Virus record (IMG/VR): IMGVR_UViG_3300025132_000154
Span: 1 to 33,005 of that record
Direction: 5' to 3' (one strand)
From: a virus
DNA: 33,005 nucleotides
Part shown: positions 13,503 through 21,624 of the stretch, in pieces
How the letters are laid out: each line of letters begins with the position of its first letter
How positions within the stretch are numbered: the stretch's first letter is position 1
The notes under the pieces: model-generated
Told to the model about the DNA's origin: nothing
Seen by the model: only the letters and a program-made list of their open reading frames with translations
Database searches by the model: none
Program-made: the position numbers and the translations under genes

Positions 13503-13820
13503 TATCACTAGTCTACCCCATTTACCAAGTGGACATTCGCTTGATGTAAGGCTAGTTTTTACTCTCATCTGACAACCGCACTCTAAGCATCTGTTACTAC
13601 TGTGTTCCCAACTTGGACATATTATGCAGTGTTCCATTCTGCTTCTTTTTACATCATCTGGAACATACCTTCTCATCGCTATGTCTCTACCAGCCTTTGC
13701 TAGATTTCTAGCAGTCTCTATAGAAACGGGTACGCCCATAATTTTAGGCCGTATTCTAGGTAGTTTCATACCCTTTGACTGGGGCTTCTTGTTCAAAAGG
13801 GTTATCCGTGTAAATGACAT
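13434..13820 (-). CDS. Cys-rich zinc-binding phage protein, 128 aa
   Basis: The only leftward gene inside the morphogenesis block. It contains CIICPSWEH...RCLECGCQM...SECPLGKW, a Cys pattern widespread in phages as a small structural-region zinc protein of unknown role. Before it lies IETARNLAKAGRDIAMRRYV, a helical segment. ATG 13820 is taken as the start; ATG 13769 (MKLPRIRPKIMGVPV) is a good alternative and would leave 60 bp to the divergent gene instead of 9. Neither has a strong Shine-Dalgarno. The 3' end overlaps the convergent membrane-protein gene. Confidence 0.65.
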   Translation of the reverse strand: MSFTRITLLNKKPQSKGMKLPRIRPKIMGVPVSIETARNLAKAGRDIAMRRYVPDDVKRSRMEHCIICPSWEHSSNRCLECGCQMRVKTSLTSSECPLGKWGRLVILDAGDSTVDTTEHKESAEQTSH

Positions 13821-13829
13821 GGGCTTTCT

Positions 13830-14531
13830 ATGGCGGGTCAGCGTCAGACTAAACGGTCATGTCCTTTTTGTCAACACGGTGACCGTGAAATGTTAGAGCA
13901 GAACATCATTGACGGTATTGCTAATCCGCAAGTTTTGGACAAAGATATGGGTTGGAGAGCCAATACCGCAGAGCGACACATGAAAAATCATGTGGGTGAG
14001 TATCACGAAGGTGCAAATCACTCTTGTAAAGTATGTACTGACGATAACAGGAGAATGTTAGAGGTTGCTTATTTTGAAGGTAATACTACTACAGAAGAAA
14101 TTGCTAAAGAATTAGAGTGCAGTGAAGAGGCAGTTTATCGACACATGAAACATCACTTCCAACCTTTGGTAAAAAAGAGTTCTACCGCACTGGTATCTAT
14201 CAAAGTAGGAGACGAAGTTAACATTCTTAGAAACAATGTACAAGGTCTAAACGGTAAACTTGCACAGTTTATGGAAGAGACCAGTATTCACGACGATGGT
14301 GTCATATCTGACATGGTTAGATTGCATAAAGAAGTAAGAGAAACCCTCAAAGATTTGACAACCTATCAAGAAAAATGGGCAGAACCAACTCAAAACATCG
14401 CCAACAACACTATCAATGTGCTCAAAGTGGAGTTAGGTAAGGAGAGTCCTGAAACTTGGAAACGAGTCAAAGCCGGTTTACTTGCACAAGCAGACGGAGA
14501 AATCGACGAAGACATCATGGATTTATTGTGA
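13830..14531 (+). CDS. Duplicated zinc-finger protein, terminase small subunit candidate, 233 aa
   Basis: Two copies of one unit are visible: CPFC (11-14) with ERHMKNH (48-54), and CKVC (66-69) with YRHMKHH (103-109). Between them the second copy reads TTTEEIAKELECSEEAVYRH, a helix-turn-helix. Each unit would bind one zinc through two Cys and two His. A helical, possibly oligomerising half follows (about 125-233). Small DNA-binding HTH proteins encoded shortly before TerL are typically TerS, though four genes lie between here. The TerS call is inference; a transcription regulator is the alternative. Confidence 0.55.
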   Translation: MAGQRQTKRSCPFCQHGDREMLEQNIIDGIANPQVLDKDMGWRANTAERHMKNHVGEYHEGANHSCKVCTDDNRRMLEVAYFEGNTTTEEIAKELECSEEAVYRHMKHHFQPLVKKSSTALVSIKVGDEVNILRNNVQGLNGKLAQFMEETSIHDDGVISDMVRLHKEVRETLKDLTTYQEKWAEPTQNIANNTINVLKVELGKESPETWKRVKAGLLAQADGEIDEDIMDLL

Positions 14532-14542
14532 GGTGAGAAAAA

Positions 14543-15919
14543 ATGCCAATGATTACAGGTTCAGATACTAGGATGTATAGTCCTCGAAGCGAATCTAATC
14601 TTGGCTACTCAAAAGACGATGATGACTACAAGTATGGAGTCGGTGACCCTGAGCACATGGAAGAAATCAGAGACAAAAAAATGGCTGAAAAAGACAAGTC
14701 AAGTGAAATGTCTCAACTGCCTCACTTACAATTATCCGTACCCAAGCCAGAAATACCCCAACTTCCCGGTTTGATGGAAGAGGAAGAAGACCCTCTTATG
14801 ATGGATGACCAGTTCAATGAAGGTCAACAGTTTGGTGCTATGACAGGGATGCCTGACATGGGTAATCTCAGTATTGGCAACGCTACGGGTACTATGCCAG
14901 CACCCGGTGGTATGCTTGCCACTGGAGAGCCGATGGAAAATGCTTGGTCTACCTTGATAAAAGAAGATGAGGAAGACGATGAAAAGCCTGACTCTAAAAC
15001 ATTCACTAAGCCTAAAAAAATTCCTAGACCTTTTTTTGACCCAGAAATAGATGTCACTCCTATTAGAAGACGATTAGCGGCTGAACCCACAGTAGAAACA
15101 AGTGAAGGTGACCTTCGAGCAGAAAGAATTTTACCTACTGCTTATGGTAATCCTGATTACTTTACTACAGGCGAACCAATGGATGATGCTTGGTCTAGTT
15201 TGACCAAGAGTAGACTTGACAAGATAAAAGGTAAAGAGCAAAGGCCGTTTTCAAGAGAACAGTTTGAAATTCAACCCGGTGGCGCTGATATTACTACTGC
15301 TAATACTCGTAGAGCAAAAAGAACATCTCGTCAGATGTCACCGATAAAAAACAGAGGGCTTGATTTAAGTCCTCACAGTGTAGATTATTCTCACCTTGGT
15401 ATCAAGACAAAGCAACCGCTTCGTTTGTTTCCTAGAGATTATGACCAACAATTAGGTACTCAGCAAAAGCGACAGTTATTGGCAGGAGTTCCTCAAGCGC
15501 AGTCCGGTCACGCATTGGGGCCAGAAAGCAAATACAACCCTAAACCTCAAAAACTCTCTTCGCCCAAAGGAAAGCCTATCAAAGAACCCGGTGAACCTAA
15601 ACTTAGAGGCCAAAGTCTGGCTAAGTCTGCTGCTGTACTTAGAGAAGACATCGAAGCCCTCAAAAAGAAAGTCGACTATATGAAATTTAATCAAATTAGA
15701 AGATTACTTTCTCAATTGAAAAATTCAGTTGAAAGACAAGAGCGCAGGCTCAAGGCTGCCAAGCAAGGCGGTCACGGTAATAACAGAGAAGCGGGTCATA
15801 TGGAGGCGCAAAATAAAACAACTAAACCAACTGGTGGCACTGACACTATTGATTTACCTGACAGTTGGGGCGCACCTTCCACTATGTTTGCAGCAAGAGG
15901 TAGTGGGAGAGTAGGCTGA
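14543..15919 (+). CDS. Modular protein with two internal tags, 458 aa
   Basis: GAGGTGA precedes ATG 14543. The N-terminal third is acidic with Met/Pro runs. TGEPMENAWSTLIKEDEE (127-144) and TGEPMDDAWSSLTKSRL (209-225) are two copies of the internal tag 82 residues apart. A basic, Pro-rich region follows, then a coiled coil (AAVLREDIEALKKKVDYMKF, about 360-379, and onward). Cutting at both tags would give three pieces. No family is recognised. The presence of tags within a head-gene neighbour of TerL suggests a virion or scaffold-associated protein. Confidence 0.6.
   Translation: MPMITGSDTRMYSPRSESNLGYSKDDDDYKYGVGDPEHMEEIRDKKMAEKDKSSEMSQLPHLQLSVPKPEIPQLPGLMEEEEDPLMMDDQFNEGQQFGAMTGMPDMGNLSIGNATGTMPAPGGMLATGEPMENAWSTLIKEDEEDDEKPDSKTFTKPKKIPRPFFDPEIDVTPIRRRLAAEPTVETSEGDLRAERILPTAYGNPDYFTTGEPMDDAWSSLTKSRLDKIKGKEQRPFSREQFEIQPGGADITTANTRRAKRTSRQMSPIKNRGLDLSPHSVDYSHLGIKTKQPLRLFPRDYDQQLGTQQKRQLLAGVPQAQSGHALGPESKYNPKPQKLSSPKGKPIKEPGEPKLRGQSLAKSAAVLREDIEALKKKVDYMKFNQIRRLLSQLKNSVERQERRLKAAKQGGHGNNREAGHMEAQNKTTKPTGGTDTIDLPDSWGAPSTMFAARGSGRVG
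14921..14962 (+). other. Internal tag TGEPMENAWSTLIK
   Basis: Codes residues 127-140. With the copy at 15167-15208 it shares TGEPM, A-W-S and L-x-K. It also resembles the N-terminal tag FEQAWxLLK over the A-W-x-x-L-x-K part, so the two classes are probably one signal. Confidence 0.6.
15167..15208 (+). other. Internal tag TGEPMDDAWSSLTK
   Basis: Codes residues 209-222 of the 458-residue protein. The residue after Lys is Ser, as at several other proposed cleavage sites. Confidence 0.6.
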
Positions 15920-17760
15920 TGTTTAAGATACATTTTCCTGCTAACTATGGTAAGCCTAAGCCTTTGGTTTTTGGCAGTGATGACTTTCACAAGGCTTACT
16001 TCAAACCTTTATTGAAATCCTTTGGTCTTACTTTTGTCGGAGATGGGGGACAGATACCTCACAGTTGGGCACCGACGGATGCTGGTATAAGTCAAGACCC
16101 GGAAGAGCCTGACCACCCACCTTGGAATCATCATCCTGAAACAGGAGAATTGTTACCGGGCGGTAAGCACACTATTGATTTCGTTAGAGATGACTTAGTA
16201 AGACAGTTTAAACTTACTCCAGAAGAAGCCGAGTATGTTTTACAAATGTCTATCGACAGATATAACCAGAAGCATCAAGATGAATATGGTGATGACAGCC
16301 AACATACTCTGCCTAATTTTGACAGTAGTCAATGGCGTAAAGTGCATGTCGGCCCTTGGTACGAGCACAATATGGAAACTCACATGAGGAAAGCCAGAAG
16401 AGGTGAACCTCAACAACCCGGTGGCCCAAGACCTTTGATTACTTACGCTTACAACCAAGGTAATGTCGAAGGCGGTGCAACTGGTCGATGGATAGACAGT
16501 GGTCTTATTCACATGAACCAAGAGATTGGTGAAGTGTTACAAGAGTTAGGCGCACCTGCTGATGTTGTCAACGGTTTAAACTATGTTCAATATAACGGTT
16601 TGAAGCCGGGCTCACTTTCTGGTGGACTGGTTCAGTCTATATCTCCAAGAGACGGCAAAGAATACTTGAAAACAGGTATACTACCTAATCAATATCTTAG
16701 TGACGAGCAAGTGCAACAAATCAGTGACCAAAGGATGCATCCAGAAATACATGCTCATCAGATTGCCGAACTGTTGCCTGATTCTTTTTATTATCCTGCT
16801 TCTTTCAACATAGCCGCAGGTGGATTGTCAGGTGAAAGGCTACGAGAGGAACTTGAAAGTATGGGACTAAGTCACAATTATAGCGATGAAGAGTTAAACG
16901 AAATCGCTAGCACTAGGGCTATGAAACTTTTGTTCCAAGACACTCACAATATCAATAGCGATTCGGGTAAGGGGTCAGTAAAAATGTTGACTAGGGGCTT
17001 ACTTAACGATATAGATTCTCATCACGATGATGAAACATATAGTCTACATAGAAATCACATTGAGCGAGCACCTAGGCACGAAAAGACTAATTTTCACAAA
17101 AGGGCTAATCTGGTTGCTAGAAAGATAGGGGCGCACATGAGTAACGCCGCTGGTAAACTTATAGCACAAGGTATGAGTCAAGAAGAGGCCAAAGAACAGA
17201 TAGCCAGACAGATGCGAGAATCGAAAGTAAATCACTACGAAAGAGCATATCGAGAGCCAAAAGAGGGTCTAAGACGAGATGTCGAGGGCTTGATTGCCGG
17301 TATGATGGACATTACTGGGCACGAAAGATTCTCTTTAGGCGAGATACCGACAGATGCTGCGACACAAGGTATTGCTACTCCTATGCCGGAGTTCCCGCAC
17401 TACGCTGCGCCTGAACATTGGGGGCCGGGAGGCCATGACCGTATAGCGCTTGGTGAGCACGAGATGGCACCTACTGGAGACGAAGTTCGTGTAGAGCCAT
17501 CTTATCCAAGACCCGAAGCCACTGCTCCTGCTATGCCTCCGCAAGTTCCACCAATGATGGACTTAGGTCCGCCGCCTTTACAACAGAGTAATCCATCAGA
17601 CTTGGCAAGAAGAACTTTTTACAATGTGCCTAACCAACAAGGAACATTTGACCCTAGCGGAAACATCATAGTAAATCGCTCCTTCGATGTAGCCAGTGGG
17701 ATGGATGCAATCAAGAAAAAGATTGGATACTTTGACGGATTTCTAAGGGGGCTAAAGTGA
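15919..17760 (+). CDS. His-rich hypothetical virion-region protein, 613 aa
   Basis: TGATG overlap with the previous gene. The start is FKIHFPANYGKPKPLVFGSD. There are many His residues (for example SHHDDETYSLHRNHIERAPR, and HHPE), a helical region with QMSIDRYNQ, and a Pro-rich segment near the C-terminus. No family is recognised. A near-N-terminal FHKAYFKPLLKSFG loosely recalls the tag. The C-terminus ends GYFDGFLRGLK. The large size and position before TerL suggest a virion or injected protein, but no activity can be named. Confidence 0.55.
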   Translation: MFKIHFPANYGKPKPLVFGSDDFHKAYFKPLLKSFGLTFVGDGGQIPHSWAPTDAGISQDPEEPDHPPWNHHPETGELLPGGKHTIDFVRDDLVRQFKLTPEEAEYVLQMSIDRYNQKHQDEYGDDSQHTLPNFDSSQWRKVHVGPWYEHNMETHMRKARRGEPQQPGGPRPLITYAYNQGNVEGGATGRWIDSGLIHMNQEIGEVLQELGAPADVVNGLNYVQYNGLKPGSLSGGLVQSISPRDGKEYLKTGILPNQYLSDEQVQQISDQRMHPEIHAHQIAELLPDSFYYPASFNIAAGGLSGERLREELESMGLSHNYSDEELNEIASTRAMKLLFQDTHNINSDSGKGSVKMLTRGLLNDIDSHHDDETYSLHRNHIERAPRHEKTNFHKRANLVARKIGAHMSNAAGKLIAQGMSQEEAKEQIARQMRESKVNHYERAYREPKEGLRRDVEGLIAGMMDITGHERFSLGEIPTDAATQGIATPMPEFPHYAAPEHWGPGGHDRIALGEHEMAPTGDEVRVEPSYPRPEATAPAMPPQVPPMMDLGPPPLQQSNPSDLARRTFYNVPNQQGTFDPSGNIIVNRSFDVASGMDAIKKKIGYFDGFLRGLK

Positions 17761-18809
17761 TGGGAAGAGTATTAGTTAAGCCTGCTCTTCCCGGTAAGGT
17801 GTTAGTCAAAAGTAATTATGCTTTCGATGCTTTTGGTAACCCAGTGTTATTATCGACTCCTTCTACAAAAGAAGGTGCACCTGTAAGAGGAGAAAGGTTG
17901 GCTGGTATTTTAGGCGGTGCAGCAGGTGCTGGTTTGGCTCTTACTCAACCAGTAAATTCTTTGTCCCAGTTAATCAACAACATAAGATATGGTATGTTTG
18001 AAGGTGCTAGAGACGCTCGTGGTTTAAGAAGAGGGTTGTCAGGTCGCAGAGAAAAAATAAGAGCCAACAGAGCAGCAGACCTCGCTAATCAATACGCTGC
18101 TTATAGGTCACAGGAATCCCCTGCCGAGGCAAGACAAAGAGGTATGTTCGACAGGTTAACTGGTGGTAATTTTATGACTGCTGGTCAACAAGAACAAGCG
18201 TTGTATGAGGCGGATGTGCAAAGAAGACTTGCCGACGAAAGGGCTGCTAGAAACGCTGCTTTGGGTCAAGAAGTGTTCGATATGGCTGCCGGAATGCGTG
18301 GAGAAAGAGCAGAAGATTTGAATTTAGAACAAGGTCAGGAAGCCCTTCGTAACATCAAACAGTTGGGAGTGGCAGGTGCACAACTAGGAAATAGAATAGA
18401 TGCGGAATCCGTACCGTTACCTAATTTCGCAAATCAAAATCCCGAACTGATAGCGGATATAGAACGAGAGTTACAAACAAGAAATGTTATGCCTCAAGAA
18501 GGGGATGTAAATGTGACTAAGCCCGGTGCAGTAAGAGTTGTTAATGCGACAGGCACTGAAATTGCGTCCGATGCTAACGCTATAGCCGCACAACAGCCCG
18601 GAGTACAAGAAGCACCTAAACAAGGTTACACATCAGCCCTAAACGAAGAGATAAATAGCACACCTGCTCCTAATACAACGGTTCCTATTACTAAGCCAGA
18701 AGAAGAAAAGCCTGCTGAGGAAGAGGGAGAACAACAACCATCTAGTATGTTACGAACTGGCATTGAAAATAAATTCCAACAACAATTCACATCGGGGGCT
18801 GAGGCTTGA
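17760..18809 (+). CDS. Ala/Arg-rich hypothetical protein, 349 aa
   Basis: ATG 17760 with AAGGGGG 8 nt upstream is favoured over GTG 17757. The N-terminus MGRVLVKPALPGKVLVKSNY contains two Val-Leu-Val-Lys sites, similar to the proposed protease sites (VLVKS also occurs in the 7637-8455 protein). Then follow a Gly/Ala hydrophobic stretch (ILGGAAGAGLALTQ), an Arg/Ala-rich coiled coil, and a Pro/Glu-rich tail. The layout is like the 419-residue protein at 8627, so both may be internal virion proteins. The stop overlaps the TerL start. Confidence 0.55.
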   Translation: MGRVLVKPALPGKVLVKSNYAFDAFGNPVLLSTPSTKEGAPVRGERLAGILGGAAGAGLALTQPVNSLSQLINNIRYGMFEGARDARGLRRGLSGRREKIRANRAADLANQYAAYRSQESPAEARQRGMFDRLTGGNFMTAGQQEQALYEADVQRRLADERAARNAALGQEVFDMAAGMRGERAEDLNLEQGQEALRNIKQLGVAGAQLGNRIDAESVPLPNFANQNPELIADIERELQTRNVMPQEGDVNVTKPGAVRVVNATGTEIASDANAIAAQQPGVQEAPKQGYTSALNEEINSTPAPNTTVPITKPEEEKPAEEEGEQQPSSMLRTGIENKFQQQFTSGAEA

Positions 18810-20287
18810 GTGATGTCAACAACCTCATCCGAGACATGGACATAGAGATGTCCAAAAAATCATTTAAGTATTTCTTTACTGAGATTTTAGAGTTTGATTT
18901 TTCAGACCACCATCGAGATTGGTTAGCAGGTCTAAGTGAAAGTAGAAGATACTGCGTCAAAGCAAGTCGTGACCACGGTAAGTCGGTATTTTTTATGTCT
19001 TATGCACTTTGGTTGGCTGCTTTCAATCCTAATACTCACATCATGGTATTCAGTCACAGCCTTGAGCAGACACTTGAACATATGCGGTTTATTCGTAATA
19101 ACATTGAAACCGCTGAAATTTTGAAAGATTTGAAGCCGACAGGTAAACCTTGGGCTAAATCTTACTTTGAATTCACTAACGGTAGCCGTATCATGGCTAA
19201 GTCGGTTGGTGGTGCTACTCGTGGTTTCCACCCTGATGTCGTAGTATGTGACGATATTTTGTGGGGTACTACTAGTTCTGAACTACAAAGAGCAGCAGAC
19301 TGGTTCTATACTGTTCTACTTCCAGTTCTGCACCACACAGGTAGGCTGATGATGGTCGGTACACCGTTTAGTTACAACGATTTATACGCTGAATTAGAAG
19401 ACAAACCTGCATTTAGGGTCGAGACATACCCTGCTATATTACCCAACGGTGAACCTCTTTGGCCCGGTAGATGGCCACTGGATGCACTAAAGGTACGAGA
19501 AGAGTCAATGCCAGCCATCAAGTTCGCTCGTGAGTATCTTTGTGAGCCTATCCACGACATGTCGAGTATGTTCCCAATGACTTTGTTAGAAAAAGCAAGG
19601 GACAAAGACTTGATTTTGATTGACAAAGCAGAACAAGAGTTTGATGAAAACGGTGACCCATCTGGAGTGTTCGGTCAGCACTTCATTGGCTGGGACCCGG
19701 CTATTGCGTCAGATGCTAATGCTGACTATACTGCTATGTCTGTTCTGAGAATGCTACCGGATAGTGACGAAAAGCAACTAATTCATATCGTGAATGAGAA
19801 AGGCTTGGGTAGTAACGCACAGAAAAGAAAGATAATCATGCTCAACAGTCGATTTAGACCAGACCTCATCGAACTTGAAGGTAACAACTTCCAAAGAATG
19901 TTTGAGGCGGAACTCAAAGAGATGCGTGACGACATTCCTATCAAGACATTTATGACCACTCGGCAAAAGAAAGAGAGTATGTTTATGTCTTTACTCATGG
20001 CTTTTGAGCAGGGTAAGATAAAAACACCTTGGGGTGACGAAAGAAGTAAAGAGTTTACTCGTAATCTTGAAACCCAACTCAGTAGATTTGGTATGCAGAA
20101 GAACGGTAGACTAGAGTCTGTAGGCACTCACGATGACTTGGCTATGAGTCTGGCTCTGGCTAACTGGGCTACTAAAGAATTCAAGGGTACTATGGTCATG
20201 CTTGATGATTATCTCGACGGATTTAACGATTGGTTTGGTGATGTTTCGCAAAGAAATGTAGCAGGTGCGTCTTGGTTCACGATATAA
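18806..20287 (+). CDS. terL: Terminase large subunit, 493 aa
   Basis: DNA-packaging motor ATPase and nuclease. Walker A is SRDHGKS (54-60), the Walker B strand VVVCDD (145-150), and the coupling motif GTPFSYND follows at 185-192. The nuclease domain shows GWDPAIASDANADYTA with Asp297, ELEGNNF with Glu357, and THDDLAMSLALANW with Asp443/Asp444. The length of 493 aa is normal. The start is TTG 18806, overlapping the previous stop (TTGA) with GAGG just upstream; the next in-frame ATG is 18836. It works with the portal encoded downstream and a small subunit, for which 13830-14531 is the candidate. Confidence 0.93.
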   Translation: MSDVNNLIRDMDIEMSKKSFKYFFTEILEFDFSDHHRDWLAGLSESRRYCVKASRDHGKSVFFMSYALWLAAFNPNTHIMVFSHSLEQTLEHMRFIRNNIETAEILKDLKPTGKPWAKSYFEFTNGSRIMAKSVGGATRGFHPDVVVCDDILWGTTSSELQRAADWFYTVLLPVLHHTGRLMMVGTPFSYNDLYAELEDKPAFRVETYPAILPNGEPLWPGRWPLDALKVREESMPAIKFAREYLCEPIHDMSSMFPMTLLEKARDKDLILIDKAEQEFDENGDPSGVFGQHFIGWDPAIASDANADYTAMSVLRMLPDSDEKQLIHIVNEKGLGSNAQKRKIIMLNSRFRPDLIELEGNNFQRMFEAELKEMRDDIPIKTFMTTRQKKESMFMSLLMAFEQGKIKTPWGDERSKEFTRNLETQLSRFGMQKNGRLESVGTHDDLAMSLALANWATKEFKGTMVMLDDYLDGFNDWFGDVSQRNVAGASWFTI

Positions 20288-20316
20288 TTAAATGACACCA
20301 AAAGTTGGAGAGTATT

Positions 20317-21624
20317 ATGTGGCCGAGTCTAAATGTAACAAATAGCGATTATGTTGTAGACATGGGTCACGCTATTCTTAACGATATAGCAATCAACCTC
20401 ATGGCACATCCGAGAGTAGACGAAACAGTGGCTAAGTCAATTGCTTCTCAGACTGTAATGTTTGAAGAAGAAAAGTTACCTGAGCCACAGTATGCACCTT
20501 TTGCACCTACTGGTGACGGTTGGTTTGAGGATAGAATTGGTAAGAGTGCTAATGAAATTATCAAAGATTTGCGAAAAGCAAGAAGGGTCATGAAAGACAG
20601 TAAGGATGAGATTGATAATATCATATCTAGTGTCAGGGCTCTCAAGAGTGCCGAAGTAGATGCAACCTTAGCCATGGTATCTTGGGGCAAACCTCATTAT
20701 GATACGATGAGAAAAATGGGATTGGCTGACAAAGACCTGCGCTCTCTTAGGTTATTTGGTAAATCCAGACAATCTAGTTTACTTCGTGCTTGTAATTTAT
20801 GGGAGAGTGCAGAAGATGCACTCGCTAAGTTAGACGAGTTTGAAGATGTCTGGGGCGAAGAAGAAAAAATGGCTTGGGTTAACGCTATGGAAACTAAACA
20901 AGACGCTCGTAAGATGTGGAAGAGTTCACTACATCAAATCGACAACCTTTCCAAAGAACAGCAGAAATGGATGAGGCTCGCTAAAGAAGAAGTAAGTAAT
21001 CACGGCTCAATGTCTGCTAGAGCGATTACTGAAAACCTCATAGAAAAGGGCGTACCAAGACTGAATTCTAACAGACTGTCTAAACTTCTTAATATGTATG
21101 GCGAAGAAATAAACATAGTCAAGGCTCACCGTAAAGGCGAATACATGTGTATAGACCGAGACGGTCTTGTTATCAAAGACCCTTGGTCTTACGCTGCCGG
21201 TTTCTTTGATTCTAACGGTTATGTAAACATATCAGACCGTGGTGAACCCAAAGTTGGTTTGGTTACTAAAGGTAAAACAGGTAGAATGCATTGTGAACAG
21301 TTGTACAAAGGTATAGGATTTGGAACTTTACAACTTGACCAAAAGGTATACCAAGACTCCGAGCAATCTCAACATCGAGTTACATTTTTGAAATCAGAAG
21401 ATGTTACTCAGTTTTTACAAAATATCTATCCTAACTTGAGAATAAAGGGAGACTTGGCTAAGGCTATGATAACTTATGTCAACTCTGATAACAAAGGCAC
21501 AAAGGGTAAAGTCAAGAAGTTTCTACAGTATACTAATGCGGAAGGTACTGCCAAGGGCGACAAGTTACTAATGAAGTGGGATGTAGACCGTGATACAGTA
21601 GTTAATTGGCTGGAGGAATTTTAA
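20317..21624 (+). CDS. Helical protein with C-terminal LAGLIDADG-like domain, 435 aa
   Basis: ATG 20317 with GGAG 6 nt upstream is chosen; TTG 20305 is in frame but lacks a site. Residues 1-280 are helical with several Trp/Lys-rich stretches and a possible winged-helix part (SARAITENLIEKGVPRLNSN). From about 289, PWSYAAGFFDSNGYVNISDR matches the first LAGLIDADG motif (helix ending in Asp, then Gly-x-(Val/Ile)). FLQNIYPNLRIKGDLAKAMI near the C-terminus resembles the end of this fold. A homing endonuclease would be expected free-standing or in an intron or intein. Here the domain is fused to a long N-terminal part between TerL and portal. It may be a domesticated DNA-binding head protein or a packaging nuclease. 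Confidence 0.55.
   Translation: MWPSLNVTNSDYVVDMGHAILNDIAINLMAHPRVDETVAKSIASQTVMFEEEKLPEPQYAPFAPTGDGWFEDRIGKSANEIIKDLRKARRVMKDSKDEIDNIISSVRALKSAEVDATLAMVSWGKPHYDTMRKMGLADKDLRSLRLFGKSRQSSLLRACNLWESAEDALAKLDEFEDVWGEEEKMAWVNAMETKQDARKMWKSSLHQIDNLSKEQQKWMRLAKEEVSNHGSMSARAITENLIEKGVPRLNSNRLSKLLNMYGEEINIVKAHRKGEYMCIDRDGLVIKDPWSYAAGFFDSNGYVNISDRGEPKVGLVTKGKTGRMHCEQLYKGIGFGTLQLDQKVYQDSEQSQHRVTFLKSEDVTQFLQNIYPNLRIKGDLAKAMITYVNSDNKGTKGKVKKFLQYTNAEGTAKGDKLLMKWDVDRDTVVNWLEEF

Noticed and set aside
13624-13896. Rightward 90-residue ORF opposite the zinc-protein gene
   Set aside because: The leftward frame has the conserved Cys pattern of a known phage family, and the rightward frame overlaps the TerS candidate out of frame.
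20317-21624. Intein or self-splicing intron at the LAGLIDADG-like domain
   Set aside because: The frame is continuous, there are no intein splice blocks, and neither TerL nor portal is interrupted.
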